Notes: a model not told the origin generated them from the sequence alone. A stretch of 64,000 nt of DNA from Shewanella sp. NFH-SH190041 (GCF_024363255.1 NZ_AP026070.1:2728001-2792000); one strand, 5' to 3'; counted from the first letter of the stretch, positions 1 to 9,342 are shown. Numbers and translations are program-made.

Positions 1-1346
1 TCCTGAACCACCACATAATCCTGATAACGGTCAACAGCAACATTGTATTCTGGAATATCAGCATCATAAATGCGGTAGCAGTCTAATCCTTCTTTCTTGG
101 CCCACTTATCCAGCTGCTTAATATTCTTTTTCAAACGGTTAGCAAACGGCTCGGCAACCTTAGTGATATCAACACCTTCTGCTGACGGCATTTCCCGGCG
201 GGTTGATTTTGCATGCAAGGTATAAAGATTAAAACCACATTCCAGCGCACCGTTAAACATCTTCATCTGTTTATCGGCTTTAAGCTTAATGGCTGACATC
301 AGCTCAATATCGGAACACAGCATGGCCACTTTCCAGCCGCCAAATTCTCGCTTCAGTTTGTCACCCAACTGGTAATACAACTGCAGCAACTCAGACATAT
401 TGCCCAGTCGCTCACCATAAGGAGGGTTAGTCACCAGATAGCCAGTGTCGGCTGCCGGAGTCACATTCAGCGCATTGCTTACTTTAAAATCAATCAGATG
501 CGCGACACCAGCCAATTGGGCATTGCGCTTAGCCAGTGCAACCACCCGGGAGTCAATGTCTGACGCATAAAAGTGGATATCGCACTGCTGCAACCCGCGA
601 TTAGCACGGACATCTGCCTCTGTTTTGATTTCCAGCCACATCTCTTCTTTATGACGGCGCCAGTGCTCAAAACCAAATTTACGCCGCTTTAATGCTGGCG
701 CCACATCGGCTGCAATCAATGCCGCTTCGATCACCACGGTACCACTGCCGCAGAAAGGGTCCATCAAGGTCTGCATTGACTGCGCCCAGCCACTGCGGAC
801 CAACATGTTAGCCGCTAAGTTTTCTTTCAACGGCGCTTCACCGGTACGATCACGGTAGCCACGCTGATGTAAGGCAGGACCGGAAAAGTTCAACCCGATA
901 GTGATCTGATTATTGCGGTAATGGGCATCAATGCGGATATCAGCATCAGTGCGGCTGACGTCAGGACGACGATCAAAATCATCACGGAAACGGTCAACTA
1001 CCGCATCCTTAATTTTTAATGCCCCGAACTGAGAGTTATTGATAAAGCCGCCAGTACCATGAAAATCAATGGCAAAACTGCAACGGTAATCAAAATGGCT
1101 GGGCCAATCGATACAGTAGGCCGCATCATACAATTGCTGGGCAGACTCACAGGCACCTTTATAGATAATCAGTACCACCCGGCTGGCCAAACGGCTCCAC
1201 AGGGTAATACGGTAGGCCTGCTCCAGTGTGGCAGAGAAATACACCCCGGCTACACTCTCTTTAATTTCGCTGGCGCCCAGAGCGGCCAGTTCACCCGCCA
1301 GGGCATATTCAAAGCCCTTCGGGGCTGCGGCAAAAAATGAAAACAT
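1..1346 (-). CDS. rlmL: RlmKL 23S rRNA methyltransferase, N-terminal part (cut by window edge)
   Basis: The leftward frame from the ATG at 1346-1344 is open to base 1, so the C-terminal part lies outside the window. The family is a fused 23S rRNA methyltransferase that makes m2G2445 and m7G2069. The translation starts [20 protein letters not shown] and continues through a THUMP-like RNA-binding region. It then shows the SAM-binding motif DPFCGSGT and the catalytic N-P-P-Y motif in NPPYGERLG, both of the N-terminal RlmL half. The visible 448 residues fit the first methyltransferase plus the linker into the RlmK half. Motif order and length agree with the family, so the assignment is secure; only completeness of the C-terminus is unknown. 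Confidence 0.93.
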   Translation of the reverse strand, partial: MFSFFAAAPKGFEYALAGELAALGASEIKESVAGVYFSATLEQAYRITLWSRLASRVVLIIYKGACESAQQLYDAAYCIDWPSHFDYRCSFAIDFHGTGGFINNSQFGALKIKDAVVDRFRDDFDRRPDVSRTDADIRIDAHYRNNQITIGLNFSGPALHQRGYRDRTGEAPLKENLAANMLVRSGWAQSMQTLMDPFCGSGTVVIEAALIAADVAPALKRRKFGFEHWRRHKEEMWLEIKTEADVRANRGLQQCDIHFYASDIDSRVVALAKRNAQLAGVAHLIDFKVSNALNVTPAADTGYLVTNPPYGERLGNMSELLQLYYQLGDKLKREFGGWKVAMLCSDIELMSAIKLKADKQMKMFNGALECGFNLYTLHAKSTRREMPSAEGVDITKVAEPFANRLKKNIKQLDKWAKKEGLDCYRIYDADIPEYNVAVDRYQDYVVVQ

Positions 1347-2036
1347 GTATCAATCGTTACGCTAGCTTATAAAATTGGCAGCCATTATACCCTTTGGCCG
1401 CCACAAAAGATAAACAGATCTGCGCCCCACTGATATTCAGCTAAATGGGCAAATATCACTCACCCGTTAATGCCGTAATCGTAAGGTACGAATACAGATT
1501 TACCTTGCGAAAGGTATCTAGCGAAGCGTACCTGTCGCAGAACAGCTATCGCGCCTCCTCCCACACTTTCCCCTCAGCCAGCCATGCCCGGTGTAACTTG
1601 TGACTGAATCGCTTAAAAGCTACATGATGCTACAACCCGAAAATCAATGTGCCGTAATCAGGTACTACCCCATATGGACTGGCCGGTAATGATGAAAAAG
1701 TAAGCAAACTGGCATATTGCTAGACGCCTTTTTTCTTTAACCATTTTAAAAGTAGGGATTAAGCCACAGGATCGGCTAGCCATTATGAGCGCTATGTGAC
1801 AATAGGGATAAATTGAGATAGAAAAGAGAACAAAATCTAAAAATTGGATGGTGACAATATCACGATTTCAGAATATAACATTTTGAGGCAGGAAATTACT
1901 CTTAGAATATGGTGCAGACAAGCGCAAAGAGATAGAGAAGGTAAAGAAAATAAAGTAAGAAATAAGACTAGATAAACTAACAATCGTCGACATTTGATAA
2001 GAAATCGTGTCGAATTGCATTTATCAGTTTGACTTC
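1347..2036. other. Intergenic stretch without a recognised gene
   Basis: I see no credible coding frame here. The stretch between rlmL and the tRNA array is mixed in composition and becomes AT-rich towards 1840-2000. From about 1981 it contains fragments resembling the decayed tRNA units that follow (a TTGATAAGAAAT-like piece and the spacer words ATCAGTTT and TAATAAAGGA), so its right end is probably an even more decayed array unit. Confidence 0.5.
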
Positions 2037-2049
2037 ATAATAAAGGAGG

Positions 2050-2142
2050 TTGTTGCTAATACTGGATTTGAACCAATAACCTTCGACGCTTTATAAGAAA
2101 TAGGAGCCAGACAGGCTACCTTGTTGCATTATACTGCTGTCA
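2050..2142 (-). pseudogene. Decayed initiator-tRNA-like unit 1
   Basis: The leftward strand keeps the T-arm of the neighbouring initiator tRNAs (GGTTCAAATCCAG) and part of the D-loop (AAGGTAGC). The anticodon arm is replaced by a longer stretch containing TTTCTTATAAAGCGTCG, about 12 nt longer than normal. The 5' acceptor strand no longer pairs with the 3' strand, and the CCA end is missing. It is flanked by the same spacer words as the intact copies. I read it as a tRNA pseudogene. Confidence 0.6.
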
Positions 2143-2179
2143 AATTGTAGTTATCAGTTTAACTTCATAATAAAGGAAG

Positions 2180-2272
2180 TTGTTGCTGAAACTGGATTTG
2201 AACCAACAACCTTCGACGCTTTATAAGAAATAAGAGCCCGACAGGCTACCTTGTTGCATTATACTGCTGTCA
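2180..2272 (-). pseudogene. Decayed initiator-tRNA-like unit 2
   Basis: This closely resembles the unit 130 bp to its left: same altered anticodon arm with TTTCTTATAAAGCGTCG, same altered 5' half, intact T-arm (GTTGGTTCAAATCCAG), no CCA and no pairing acceptor stem. It keeps GTCGGGCTC before the altered segment, closer to the intact tRNA than unit 1. Because both units share the altered arm, the change came before their duplication. Confidence 0.6.
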
Positions 2273-2309
2273 AATTGTAGTTATCAGTTTAACTTCATAA
2301 TAAAGGAAG

Positions 2310-2386
<77 letters not shown>

Positions 2387-2427
2387 TCCGATTTGTTTTT
2401 ATCAGTTTAACTTCATAATAAAGGAAG

Positions 2428-2504
<77 letters not shown>

Positions 2505-2545
2505 TCCGAATTGTATTTATCAGTTTGACTTCGTAATAAAGGAAG

Positions 2546-2622
<77 letters not shown>

Positions 2623-2663
2623 TCCGATTTGTTTTTATCAGTTTGACTTCATAATAAAGGAAG

Positions 2664-2740
<77 letters not shown>

Positions 2741-2781
2741 TCCGATTTGTTTTTATCAGTTTGACTTCATAATAAAGGAAG

Positions 2782-2858
<77 letters not shown>

Positions 2859-2899
2859 TCCGATTTGTTTTTATCAGTTTGACTTCATAATAAAGGAAG

Positions 2900-2976
<77 letters not shown>

Positions 2977-3017
2977 TCCGATTTGTTTTTATCAGTTTGA
3001 CTTCATAATAAAGGAAG

Positions 3018-3094
<77 letters not shown>

Positions 3095-3140
3095 TCCGAT
3101 TTTCGTCTGTAACACTGTGTGTCCGTCGAAAGCGGGGCGA

Positions 3141-3169
3141 ACTATATCGATGGCAATCATACTTGGCAA
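3141..3169 (-). promoter_or_regulatory. Promoter of the initiator tRNA array
   Basis: Reading leftward there is a -35 box TTGCCA (3169-3164), a 17-bp spacer and a -10 box TATAGT (3146-3141). A GC-rich discriminator (GCCCCGC, 3138-3132) follows, as is usual for stringently controlled stable-RNA promoters. It lies about 50 bp before tRNA copy 7. No similar promoter is visible between copies, so the array is probably one transcript. Confidence 0.7.
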
Positions 3170-3312
3170 GTGATATTTCAAAATAGTGATTTAATTGCTG
3201 CAATATCCAACAAATGTGTCTAATTTTCAGCAAATTGACTGAGTTGTTAATACTGAAATCATAAATTCTTAGTAAAAAGCAGCAATACCCTCGCGCTATA
3301 CTTAATCAGATA

Positions 3313-3326
3313 TTTTGTTCACAAAA
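3313..3326. promoter_or_regulatory. Perfect inverted repeat upstream of the sugar operon
   Basis: TTTTGT and ACAAAA form a perfect 6-bp inverted repeat around a 2-bp centre, about 145 bp before the binding-protein start. It could be an operator for a sugar-responsive repressor; no regulator gene is adjacent, so this is inference from symmetry and position. Confidence 0.3.
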
Positions 3327-3469
3327 CAATCTCCATACAGCCTCAATACATTTAAATGCTATATACAGCACAGTTTACCAACATGAGATTATCTGACCGG
3401 ATTTTTACGTGACACCCGTCACCGGGATCAGGCAAAATTAGCTTCTTTTGGCTGTTTTCCGGTGTACTC

Positions 3470-4468
3470 ATGATTTTCCCTTTCCGCTCTAAACGTACCC
3501 TCAGTGCCCTACTCTTTTCTCTGACACTGTCAGCTGCGCTGCCAGTAATGGCTGCCCAATCAGGCAAAGATATGTCGATCTGGTTTGATGTTGGCGGCCC
3601 CGTTGGCGGACCTTATGCCCGAGTCGTGCAGACGGGAGCCCAGCAAGCGGCAGAAGATTTGGGGGTGGATTTGCGAGTCATGTACTCAGATTGGCAGCCA
3701 CAGAAAATGATTGAAAACTTCAAACAAGCATTGGCCGCTGATCCATCTGGCATTGTGGTTATGGGTCATCCGGGAGATGCCGCTTATCAACCACTGATTG
3801 ATGAAGCATTGAATAAAGGCATTCAGGTAACTTCTGTCGATACCGCCTTGCCACAAACACTAGCAGCTGATCAGGCTCGCGGCTTTGGTTATGTTGGCGT
3901 CAGCAATGCAGACCGTGGCATTGCACTGGCAACTCAGGCATTGCGCCGCAGCCACCTTAAAGCTGGTGACAAAGCGTTAGTTTGGGGGATTAAAGATATT
4001 GCCGAGCGCAGTGATTCGACTCGCGGCTTAATTTCTACCCTGAAAAAAGCCGGGATCAAGGTGGATTTTCTGCAAATTTCACCAGAAACCGATAAAGATC
4101 CAAGCCTAGGTACCAGTGCCATTACGGCGTATCTAGCCCGCACCCCTGATGTAAAGATGATCTTGGTCGATCACGGCGCGTTAACCGCCCAGATGGGTAA
4201 CTTTTTACGTAATGCCGGCGTGCGCCCAGGTGAGATTTATGTTGCAGGCTTCAGCCTGTCACCGGCCACAGCGGACGCAATCAAAACCGGTTATGTTCAG
4301 CTGGTTGCAGACAGCCAACCTTACTTGATGGGATATCTCTCCGTGGTGCAGTTGGTTCTGAGCAAACGTTATGGTTTCTCCGGGCTGGATATTAATACTG
4401 GTGCCGGATTTGTCAGTAAAGAGAATATCAATCTGATCGCTCCACTGGCTGCTAAAGGGATCCGTTAA
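3470..4468 (+). CDS. Periplasmic sugar-binding protein of a CUT2-type ABC transporter
   Basis: 332 residues. The N-terminus carries a Sec signal peptide (basic FRSKR, hydrophobic LSALLFSLTLSAALPV, likely cleavage after VMA around residue 28). The mature part is a type 1 periplasmic binding protein fold of the RbsB/peripla_BP_4 kind: it opens with a strand and a GGP loop (WFDVGGPVGGPYARV) and has the GIVVMGHPGDAA segment typical of the family. The stop codon overlaps the start of the ATPase gene (TAATG), so the two are translationally coupled. The substrate cannot be read from the sequence; the GH4 glycosidase in the operon suggests an alpha-linked sugar. No strong Shine-Dalgarno precedes the ATG at 3470, but the signal peptide supports this start. 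Confidence 0.85.
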   Translation: MIFPFRSKRTLSALLFSLTLSAALPVMAAQSGKDMSIWFDVGGPVGGPYARVVQTGAQQAAEDLGVDLRVMYSDWQPQKMIENFKQALAADPSGIVVMGHPGDAAYQPLIDEALNKGIQVTSVDTALPQTLAADQARGFGYVGVSNADRGIALATQALRRSHLKAGDKALVWGIKDIAERSDSTRGLISTLKKAGIKVDFLQISPETDKDPSLGTSAITAYLARTPDVKMILVDHGALTAQMGNFLRNAGVRPGEIYVAGFSLSPATADAIKTGYVQLVADSQPYLMGYLSVVQLVLSKRYGFSGLDINTGAGFVSKENINLIAPLAAKGIR

Positions 4469-5226
4469 TGACCCAAGCAGTTCTGAACATTCAAGGCCTA
4501 AACAAATGGTTTGGGCCTGTTCATGCCCTGCGTGACATCAACTTCAGCCTGAAAAGTGGTGAAGTTTGTGCCCTGCTGGGGGATAACGGTGCTGGCAAGT
4601 CGACCTTGATTAAACTTATCGCTGGGGCTGAAAGCCTAGATGAAGGGGATATGTATATTGATGGTCATCGGGTGGATATCCGGCGTTACGGGGTCAATCA
4701 AGCCAGAAAGTTGGGCATTGAAACCGTGTATCAGTCCGGCTCTTTGGGCGAGCAACAGCCACTATGGCGCAACTTATTTCTTGGTCGCCACCTGACTACC
4801 CGGCTGGGGTTTATTGATCATAAAGCGGAGTGGGCTCAGGCAGAAGCGTTATTACGTAAACTGGCGTTTCATGGTGTAGGTGCCAATATCGATGCCTGTG
4901 TTAGTCAACTGTCTGGCGGTGAACGCCAAGGTCTGGCGATCGGCCGGGCGATGCTATTTGATGCCAAAGTCGTGATCTTAGATGAGCCTACCACAGCGCT
5001 CTCTTTGGGTGAGGTAGAAAAAGTGCTGTGCTTTATTGAAACCCTCAAAGCTCAGGGGCGCGCCTGTTTGCTAATCACCCACAATATGAATGATGCGTTT
5101 CGGGTGGCGGACCGCTTTGTGATGATGGACCGCGGTCATATTGTGGCCCAATATCAAAAATCTGACATGACCGAAACCGAACTGCAACGCGCCCTGCTCA
5201 ATGCAATCGGCCGCGGCGCTGCCTGA
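4468..5226 (+). CDS. Sugar ABC transporter ATP-binding protein (single-domain, FrcA-like)
   Basis: 252 residues forming one ABC ATPase domain: Walker A GDNGAGKST (about 38-46), signature LSGGERQ, Walker B VVILDEPT and a switch histidine in LLITHN. CUT2 transporters often use a two-domain RbsA-type ATPase of about 500 residues; this one is a single-domain form as in the fructose transporter FrcA, so it would work as a homodimer. The gene starts inside the stop codon of the binding-protein gene and is followed after 21 bp by the permease. It should energise uptake of the sugar captured by that binding protein. Confidence 0.9.
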   Translation: MTQAVLNIQGLNKWFGPVHALRDINFSLKSGEVCALLGDNGAGKSTLIKLIAGAESLDEGDMYIDGHRVDIRRYGVNQARKLGIETVYQSGSLGEQQPLWRNLFLGRHLTTRLGFIDHKAEWAQAEALLRKLAFHGVGANIDACVSQLSGGERQGLAIGRAMLFDAKVVILDEPTTALSLGEVEKVLCFIETLKAQGRACLLITHNMNDAFRVADRFVMMDRGHIVAQYQKSDMTETELQRALLNAIGRGAA

Positions 5227-5247
5227 TCTAACCATTGGCTTGTATCC

Positions 5248-6234
5248 ATGACCCGTTTTTTCCGTGATCATAAAATTCCGACCCTGACAGGGGTAATATT
5301 ACTGCTGCTCTGGGGGCTATTTGTGCTTACCAGTCCACAGACATTTCTGCATCCGCGTATCTATACCTCGCTGATGTCGACCATTCCATTTACTGCCATG
5401 CTGGCATTTGCCATGACGCTGCTGGTCATCGCCCGGGAAATTGATATGAGTTTTCCCGCTGTGGTCGCACTGGGGGGCTATGCCTTTGCCGCTGTCTTTA
5501 GTGCAACCCAATCACCATTATTAGCGCTTCTGGCGGCGTTACTGGCCGGCTCCCTATGTGGACTACTCAATGGTGTATTAGTCGTTTGTTTTAATATTCC
5601 TTCAATTATTGCCACCATAGGCACACAGTTTTTCCTTGGCGGCCTGACAACTGTCATTGCTGACGGTATTGCTCTGAGTATTCCCCAAGTACGAGAAACC
5701 TGGCTACATACTCTGCTGGTCGGACGCATTGATGGCTGGATCCCGGCACAAATGCTCTGGGCGCTAGCTATGCTGGCACTGCTATGGTGGCTGCTGGCAC
5801 GCCATGTACTGGGCGATAATATTAATTTTATCGGCGATAACCCCGCAGCGGCCCGCATGATGGGGGTCAATGTTGGCGCCAACCGTATCTGGCTATTTAT
5901 CCTCATGGGGCTGATTGCGGCCTTTGTCGGGGTCTTTGTCAGCCTAGAGATGAGCAGTTGGTGGCCGAACCAAGGCCAAGGTTATATGCTGCTGGTCTTT
6001 GCATCCGTATTTATCGGCGGCACCTCTGTGCTGGGGGGGAAAGGCACATTACTGGGCACCCTGTTTGGGGCCTGTATTATCGGTATTTTGGAAGCCGGTA
6101 TTATTTCCGCCGGACTGGCCGGGTTTTGGACTCGGTTAATCTACGGCATCATTATTCTGCTAGCGCTGATTGTCCATAGCCTGCTGCTAAAACAGCATAA
6201 GGGCACCTGGCGGACACTGTTTAATTTAGGTTAA
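5248..6234 (+). CDS. Sugar ABC transporter permease (RbsC/BPD_transp_2 family)
   Basis: 328 residues, strongly hydrophobic, with about eight to ten predicted membrane segments starting with IPTLTGVILLLLWGLFVLT. The conserved permease hallmarks are present: REIDMSFPAV in the first third and SVFIGGTSVLGGKGT near residue 250, the loop that contacts the ATPase in ribose-type permeases. It lies 21 bp after the ATPase gene and 5 bp before the GH4 gene, so all four belong to one operon. Its 328 residues match the RbsC family. Confidence 0.9.
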   Translation: MTRFFRDHKIPTLTGVILLLLWGLFVLTSPQTFLHPRIYTSLMSTIPFTAMLAFAMTLLVIAREIDMSFPAVVALGGYAFAAVFSATQSPLLALLAALLAGSLCGLLNGVLVVCFNIPSIIATIGTQFFLGGLTTVIADGIALSIPQVRETWLHTLLVGRIDGWIPAQMLWALAMLALLWWLLARHVLGDNINFIGDNPAAARMMGVNVGANRIWLFILMGLIAAFVGVFVSLEMSSWWPNQGQGYMLLVFASVFIGGTSVLGGKGTLLGTLFGACIIGILEAGIISAGLAGFWTRLIYGIIILLALIVHSLLLKQHKGTWRTLFNLG

Positions 6235-6239
6235 GACTT

Positions 6240-7613
6240 ATGCACCACGCTCCCAATATCACCATCATAGGTGCCGGTTCTATTATGTTTACCCGGCAAA
6301 TTATCTCTGCATTGTTGGCCTATCCGGCCATGAATGGCATGCAGATCACCCTCATGGATATTAATCCAGCTATGCTGGGCCGCTGCCAGACCTTGATAGA
6401 AAAAATGGTGCAACAATCCGGCATGCAGGTGCAGGTTCACGCTACCACTGATAGGCAAGCGGCGCTACGGGGTGCCAACTTTGTCATTAGCACCATTCAG
6501 GTGGGTGGGCTGAAACCGTGGCAACTGGATATGGACATTCCAGCAAAATACGGCGTGATCCAAGAAGTGGGTGATACCATGGGGCCGGGCGGTATTTTCC
6601 GCGCGCTGCGTCATATTCCCCCTATGCTGGCGATTTTACGGGATATGGAAACCCTCTGCCCGGATGCCCTGTTTATCAACTATGCCAATCCACTGGCCCC
6701 ACTGACCTGGGCGGCTAAGGATTTTAGCGATATCAAATCCATTGGGTTGTGCTATGGCGTTCGTTACACCGTTGCCCAGTTATGCGGCTATCTTGGCGTT
6801 GGCCCTTGGGTCGATCACCCCTATACCCCCGAGCTATGGCAGGCACTGATGTACCATGATGTGCCGGCCGATGTGGATTATGAATTTGCCGGCATTAACC
6901 ATATGACTTGGATCACCAAGCTCAGTGCGGGCGGAACGGATTTACTGCCCCGGTTACAAGCGATGGCTAAAGATGACAAGGTTTATGCTGCCGATGGTGT
7001 GCGCTGTGAAGTGCTGAAATTCTTCGGCCATTGGTGCACAGAAAACCACTGGCATTGCAGTGATTATCTGCCTTATTTCCGTAAAAATGAGGCGATGATC
7101 AATGCCTTTTTACCACAGCGTTGGAACCTGCTGGCACTGGAAGAACAGGTGCGCGCTGCTGGGGAAGCCGAAATTACTGCTCAGCTAGCGGGTGAGCAGG
7201 ATTTTGTGATCCGAGAGAATATGCTCAATGCCCCTAAGCTTATCCATGCCATGGTCAGCAATGAGCGCACCCGCATCAATGGCAACCAAGCCAATGCCCA
7301 GCCAACCGGACTACTGATTGATAATCTGCCGCAAAACTGTGTAGTGGAAGTGCCTATTTGGGTCGACGGTAATGGGCTGCACCCTCAAGCGATGGGCACA
7401 CTGCCGACACAATGTGCCAGTCTGATCAAAACCAATACCGCAGTGCAAGAGCTCATTGTGCAGGCAGCGCTGACAAATGATCTGGACGCTGCCCGTTATG
7501 CCCTGTCTCTGGATCCGGTAACGGCCACCAATTGTACCCTAAGCCAAATTCAAGCCATGTTTGATGAGCTGTATCAGGCGCAGAAAATCTGGCTGCCACA
7601 ATTTGCTGACTAA
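6240..7613 (+). CDS. Glycoside hydrolase family 4 protein (alpha-galactosidase-like)
   Basis: 457 residues. The N-terminal Rossmann motif IGAGSIMFTRQI binds NAD, which GH4 enzymes use in a redox-elimination mechanism with Mn2+. The central blocks EVGDTMGPGGIF, NYANPLAP and GINHMTWI match the alpha-galactosidase/alpha-galacturonidase branch; the histidine of GINHM and the cysteine of GLCYGV would be the metal ligands. The substrate-typing motif is normally CHSV in alpha-galactosidases but reads CYGV here, so substrate specificity is uncertain. No phospho-sugar PTS genes are nearby; the ABC transporter just upstream would deliver unphosphorylated sugar. Last gene of the operon, followed by a strong hairpin. 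Confidence 0.82.
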   Translation: MHHAPNITIIGAGSIMFTRQIISALLAYPAMNGMQITLMDINPAMLGRCQTLIEKMVQQSGMQVQVHATTDRQAALRGANFVISTIQVGGLKPWQLDMDIPAKYGVIQEVGDTMGPGGIFRALRHIPPMLAILRDMETLCPDALFINYANPLAPLTWAAKDFSDIKSIGLCYGVRYTVAQLCGYLGVGPWVDHPYTPELWQALMYHDVPADVDYEFAGINHMTWITKLSAGGTDLLPRLQAMAKDDKVYAADGVRCEVLKFFGHWCTENHWHCSDYLPYFRKNEAMINAFLPQRWNLLALEEQVRAAGEAEITAQLAGEQDFVIRENMLNAPKLIHAMVSNERTRINGNQANAQPTGLLIDNLPQNCVVEVPIWVDGNGLHPQAMGTLPTQCASLIKTNTAVQELIVQAALTNDLDAARYALSLDPVTATNCTLSQIQAMFDELYQAQKIWLPQFAD

Positions 7614-7622
7614 GCTAGTTTG

Positions 7623-7654
7623 CCCTATGCCGAGATCCTTATTTCGGCATGGGG
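7623..7654. terminator. Hairpin terminator after the GH4 gene
   Basis: CCCTATGCCGA pairs with TCGGCATGGGG (11 bp with one G-T pair) and is followed by ATAATTTT on the + strand. Its right arm lies inside the 18-bp direct repeat at 7637-7654, so the hairpin may once have served the peptidase gene from the other side as well. Confidence 0.6.
7637..7654. repeat. 18-bp direct repeat, left copy, bounding a 308-bp insert
   Basis: CCTTATTTCGGCATGGGG occurs here and again, base for base, at 7945-7962. On the minus strand both copies encode the ending PMPK and a stop codon. The two copies bracket the small AT-rich frame. Confidence 0.8.
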
Positions 7655-7881
7655 ATAATTTTCAACATAACTTCGATCGTTCTTTCATCAGTAGAACGTT
7701 GCCATTCCTGAAATATACCTAATGCTAAATCAGCGTTATCTTTACCAAGCGTTTTAGAGAATTTTTCAATAAACAATTGCGCCAAATTAGCGCTGCAACC
7801 AGCTAGAAGAAGTTGTGTATATAAATAGTCCCACGCTCCGCCTTGTGAGCAGTAACTTCTAATTAATTGTTCGATATTCAC
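7639..7881 (-). CDS. Small hypothetical protein on the 308-bp insert
   Basis: The frame is open from 8001 but overlaps the peptidase gene there. A GTG at 7881 gives an 80-residue product beginning MNIEQLIRSYCSQGGAWDYL, with a soluble, helix-rich composition and the ending IIPMPK. I do not recognise the family. The segment is more AT-rich than its neighbours and lies exactly between two 18-bp direct repeats, which suggests acquisition. The Shine-Dalgarno before the GTG is weak (GGTGG), so expression is uncertain; the frame could also be chance. Confidence 0.4.
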   Translation of the reverse strand: MNIEQLIRSYCSQGGAWDYLYTQLLLAGCSANLAQLFIEKFSKTLGKDNADLALGIFQEWQRSTDERTIEVMLKIIPMPK

Positions 7882-7944
7882 ACGCACCACCAACACAAAA
7901 AATTTTAGGCTGGAGACTAATTGCACACCTACTACATGTAAATA

Positions 7945-7962
7945 CCTTATTTCGGCATGGGG
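7945..7962. repeat. 18-bp direct repeat, right copy
   Basis: Exact copy of 7637-7654. It encodes the last residues and stop codon of the M23 peptidase, so whatever entered here left the peptidase reading frame intact. Confidence 0.8.
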
Positions 7963-9017
7963 CCTACAACTGTGGCCGGGTCTAGCCGCATCTGAAACCA
8001 ATTAATCCGCCAGTCTAGATGAGGCCCGGTTGAGCGGCCACTGGAGCCAACATTCGCCACAATTTGACCTTGCTTGACCTTGTCCCCCACCTTCGCCCGT
8101 AATTGGCTTAAATGTAGGAAGCTGGAGCTGACACCATAACCATGATCAATAATCATGGTGCCGCCAGAATAGAACATATCCGCAACGGCTAAGGTCACCA
8201 CGCCATCGGCCGGAGCATTAACGCCAGTGCCCCGCGGCGCAGCAATATCTATCCCATAATGTGGTCGTCCAGGCTCGCCGTTATAAACCCGCTGACTACC
8301 ATAAACACCGCTAATGCGGCCAGTCACAGGCCAAATAAATGTCTGGGCGAAACCATCACCATTAGACACTTCATTACGCGCGGCGCGCACTTGTGCGGCA
8401 TCTTGTTTAGCCCGGGTAATACTTGCCTTCGAAGGCTGCATGATCTGCTTAGCAATACCAGTGACATGCTGAATACGGTAGTGCTGCGGCGTAATGGCCA
8501 ATTCCAGCTGCTGCTGGCGGCCATCAGGATAGTGAATACTGAGTGTTTGTTTTGCTGCCGCTTCTCGCTCAAAGCCAAATGCCAATAAGCCGCTAGGACT
8601 GACCTTAAGTGGTTGCCCATTAAGCTGCACCTCACTGCCGGGGGTAACACTGGCACGAATAAGCGCCCCTTGACGTAACGTGCCATGCAGTACAATGGTA
8701 TCTCCGCGCTTAGCTGCAACGGCCTGCAGTTCATCATCCGCCGCCATTATCTGTGCAGGGAAAATCGGGGCGATATGCTTAGATGAAGCGTCAACAGTGC
8801 CTTGGCCTAGGGATAAGTCAGCTAACGATGAAGAGGAGGATATCAGCTCTGGTAGTGCTTGCGTTAAAAAGGGCACCGATATGGGCTGAGCATTCACTGT
8901 CGCAGATAAAGCCATACTGAGCCACAGTGCTACAGTCAGACTGTGGCTAGCAGCTCGGTAATTTCCCGCCTTCACCACGTCTTTTTGTCTTGCGGCTACA
9001 CTATCTTGCCAACTCAT
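7947..9017 (-). CDS. M23-family metallopeptidase (LytM domain), exported
   Basis: 356 residues. The ATG at 9017 follows a good Shine-Dalgarno (GGGAG, 6 nt spacing). A long N-region precedes a hydrophobic export segment (LTVALWLSMALSATVNA, cleavage near residue 43). The C-terminal third is a LytM/peptidase M23 domain: H-Y-G-I-D motif in RPHYGIDIAAPRG, STMIIDHG-type segment (TMIIDHGYGVSS), HLS and the closing H-L-D motif in TGPHLDWRINW. It therefore probably cleaves peptidoglycan cross-bridges in the periplasm, or acts as an amidase activator if zinc is not held. Transcribed alone; its 3' end is the target of the 308-bp insertion. Confidence 0.9.
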   Translation of the reverse strand: MSWQDSVAARQKDVVKAGNYRAASHSLTVALWLSMALSATVNAQPISVPFLTQALPELISSSSSLADLSLGQGTVDASSKHIAPIFPAQIMAADDELQAVAAKRGDTIVLHGTLRQGALIRASVTPGSEVQLNGQPLKVSPSGLLAFGFEREAAAKQTLSIHYPDGRQQQLELAITPQHYRIQHVTGIAKQIMQPSKASITRAKQDAAQVRAARNEVSNGDGFAQTFIWPVTGRISGVYGSQRVYNGEPGRPHYGIDIAAPRGTGVNAPADGVVTLAVADMFYSGGTMIIDHGYGVSSSFLHLSQLRAKVGDKVKQGQIVANVGSSGRSTGPHLDWRINWFQMRLDPATVVGPMPK

Positions 9018-9154
9018 GATTTCTCCCTGAAAAAAGCTATGACTAGACTCTGTTGACTTTCCACGATTATATTTTGTGCAAGATAAAAGCGTTTTAATCG
9101 CAAAGTGAGGATTTCTACCCAGTCATGCTAAGCAAAACCTATCAACAAAGTGTA

Positions 9155-9188
9155 AAACGCTGTTAACCGAACCCCACTAACAGCGTTT
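9155..9188 (-). terminator. Hairpin terminator after the QueD-like gene
   Basis: AAACGCTGTTA and TAACAGCGTTT form a perfect 11-bp stem. On the minus strand the stem is followed by TTTTACACTTT. The rest of the 325-bp gap between the peptidase and QueD-like genes shows nothing else. Confidence 0.6.
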
Positions 9189-9342
9189 GAGATTACTTTT
9201 TACTGCATTTTGCATTATTGGCTTATCTGCTAGTGCGACTCAATATCAAGCTGCTGCCTTGTATATCAAACGCTCAAACTGTTGTCTAAACAGGCCTGAA
9301 GGTCAACCGCCGCTAAAAAGGTAACAGCCTGACAGTCAATGA

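Noticed and set aside
2050..2272. Reading the two decayed array units as functional tRNAs with a long variable arm
   Set aside because: The acceptor strands cannot pair, there is no CCA, and the D-stem is broken; only the T-arm is good.
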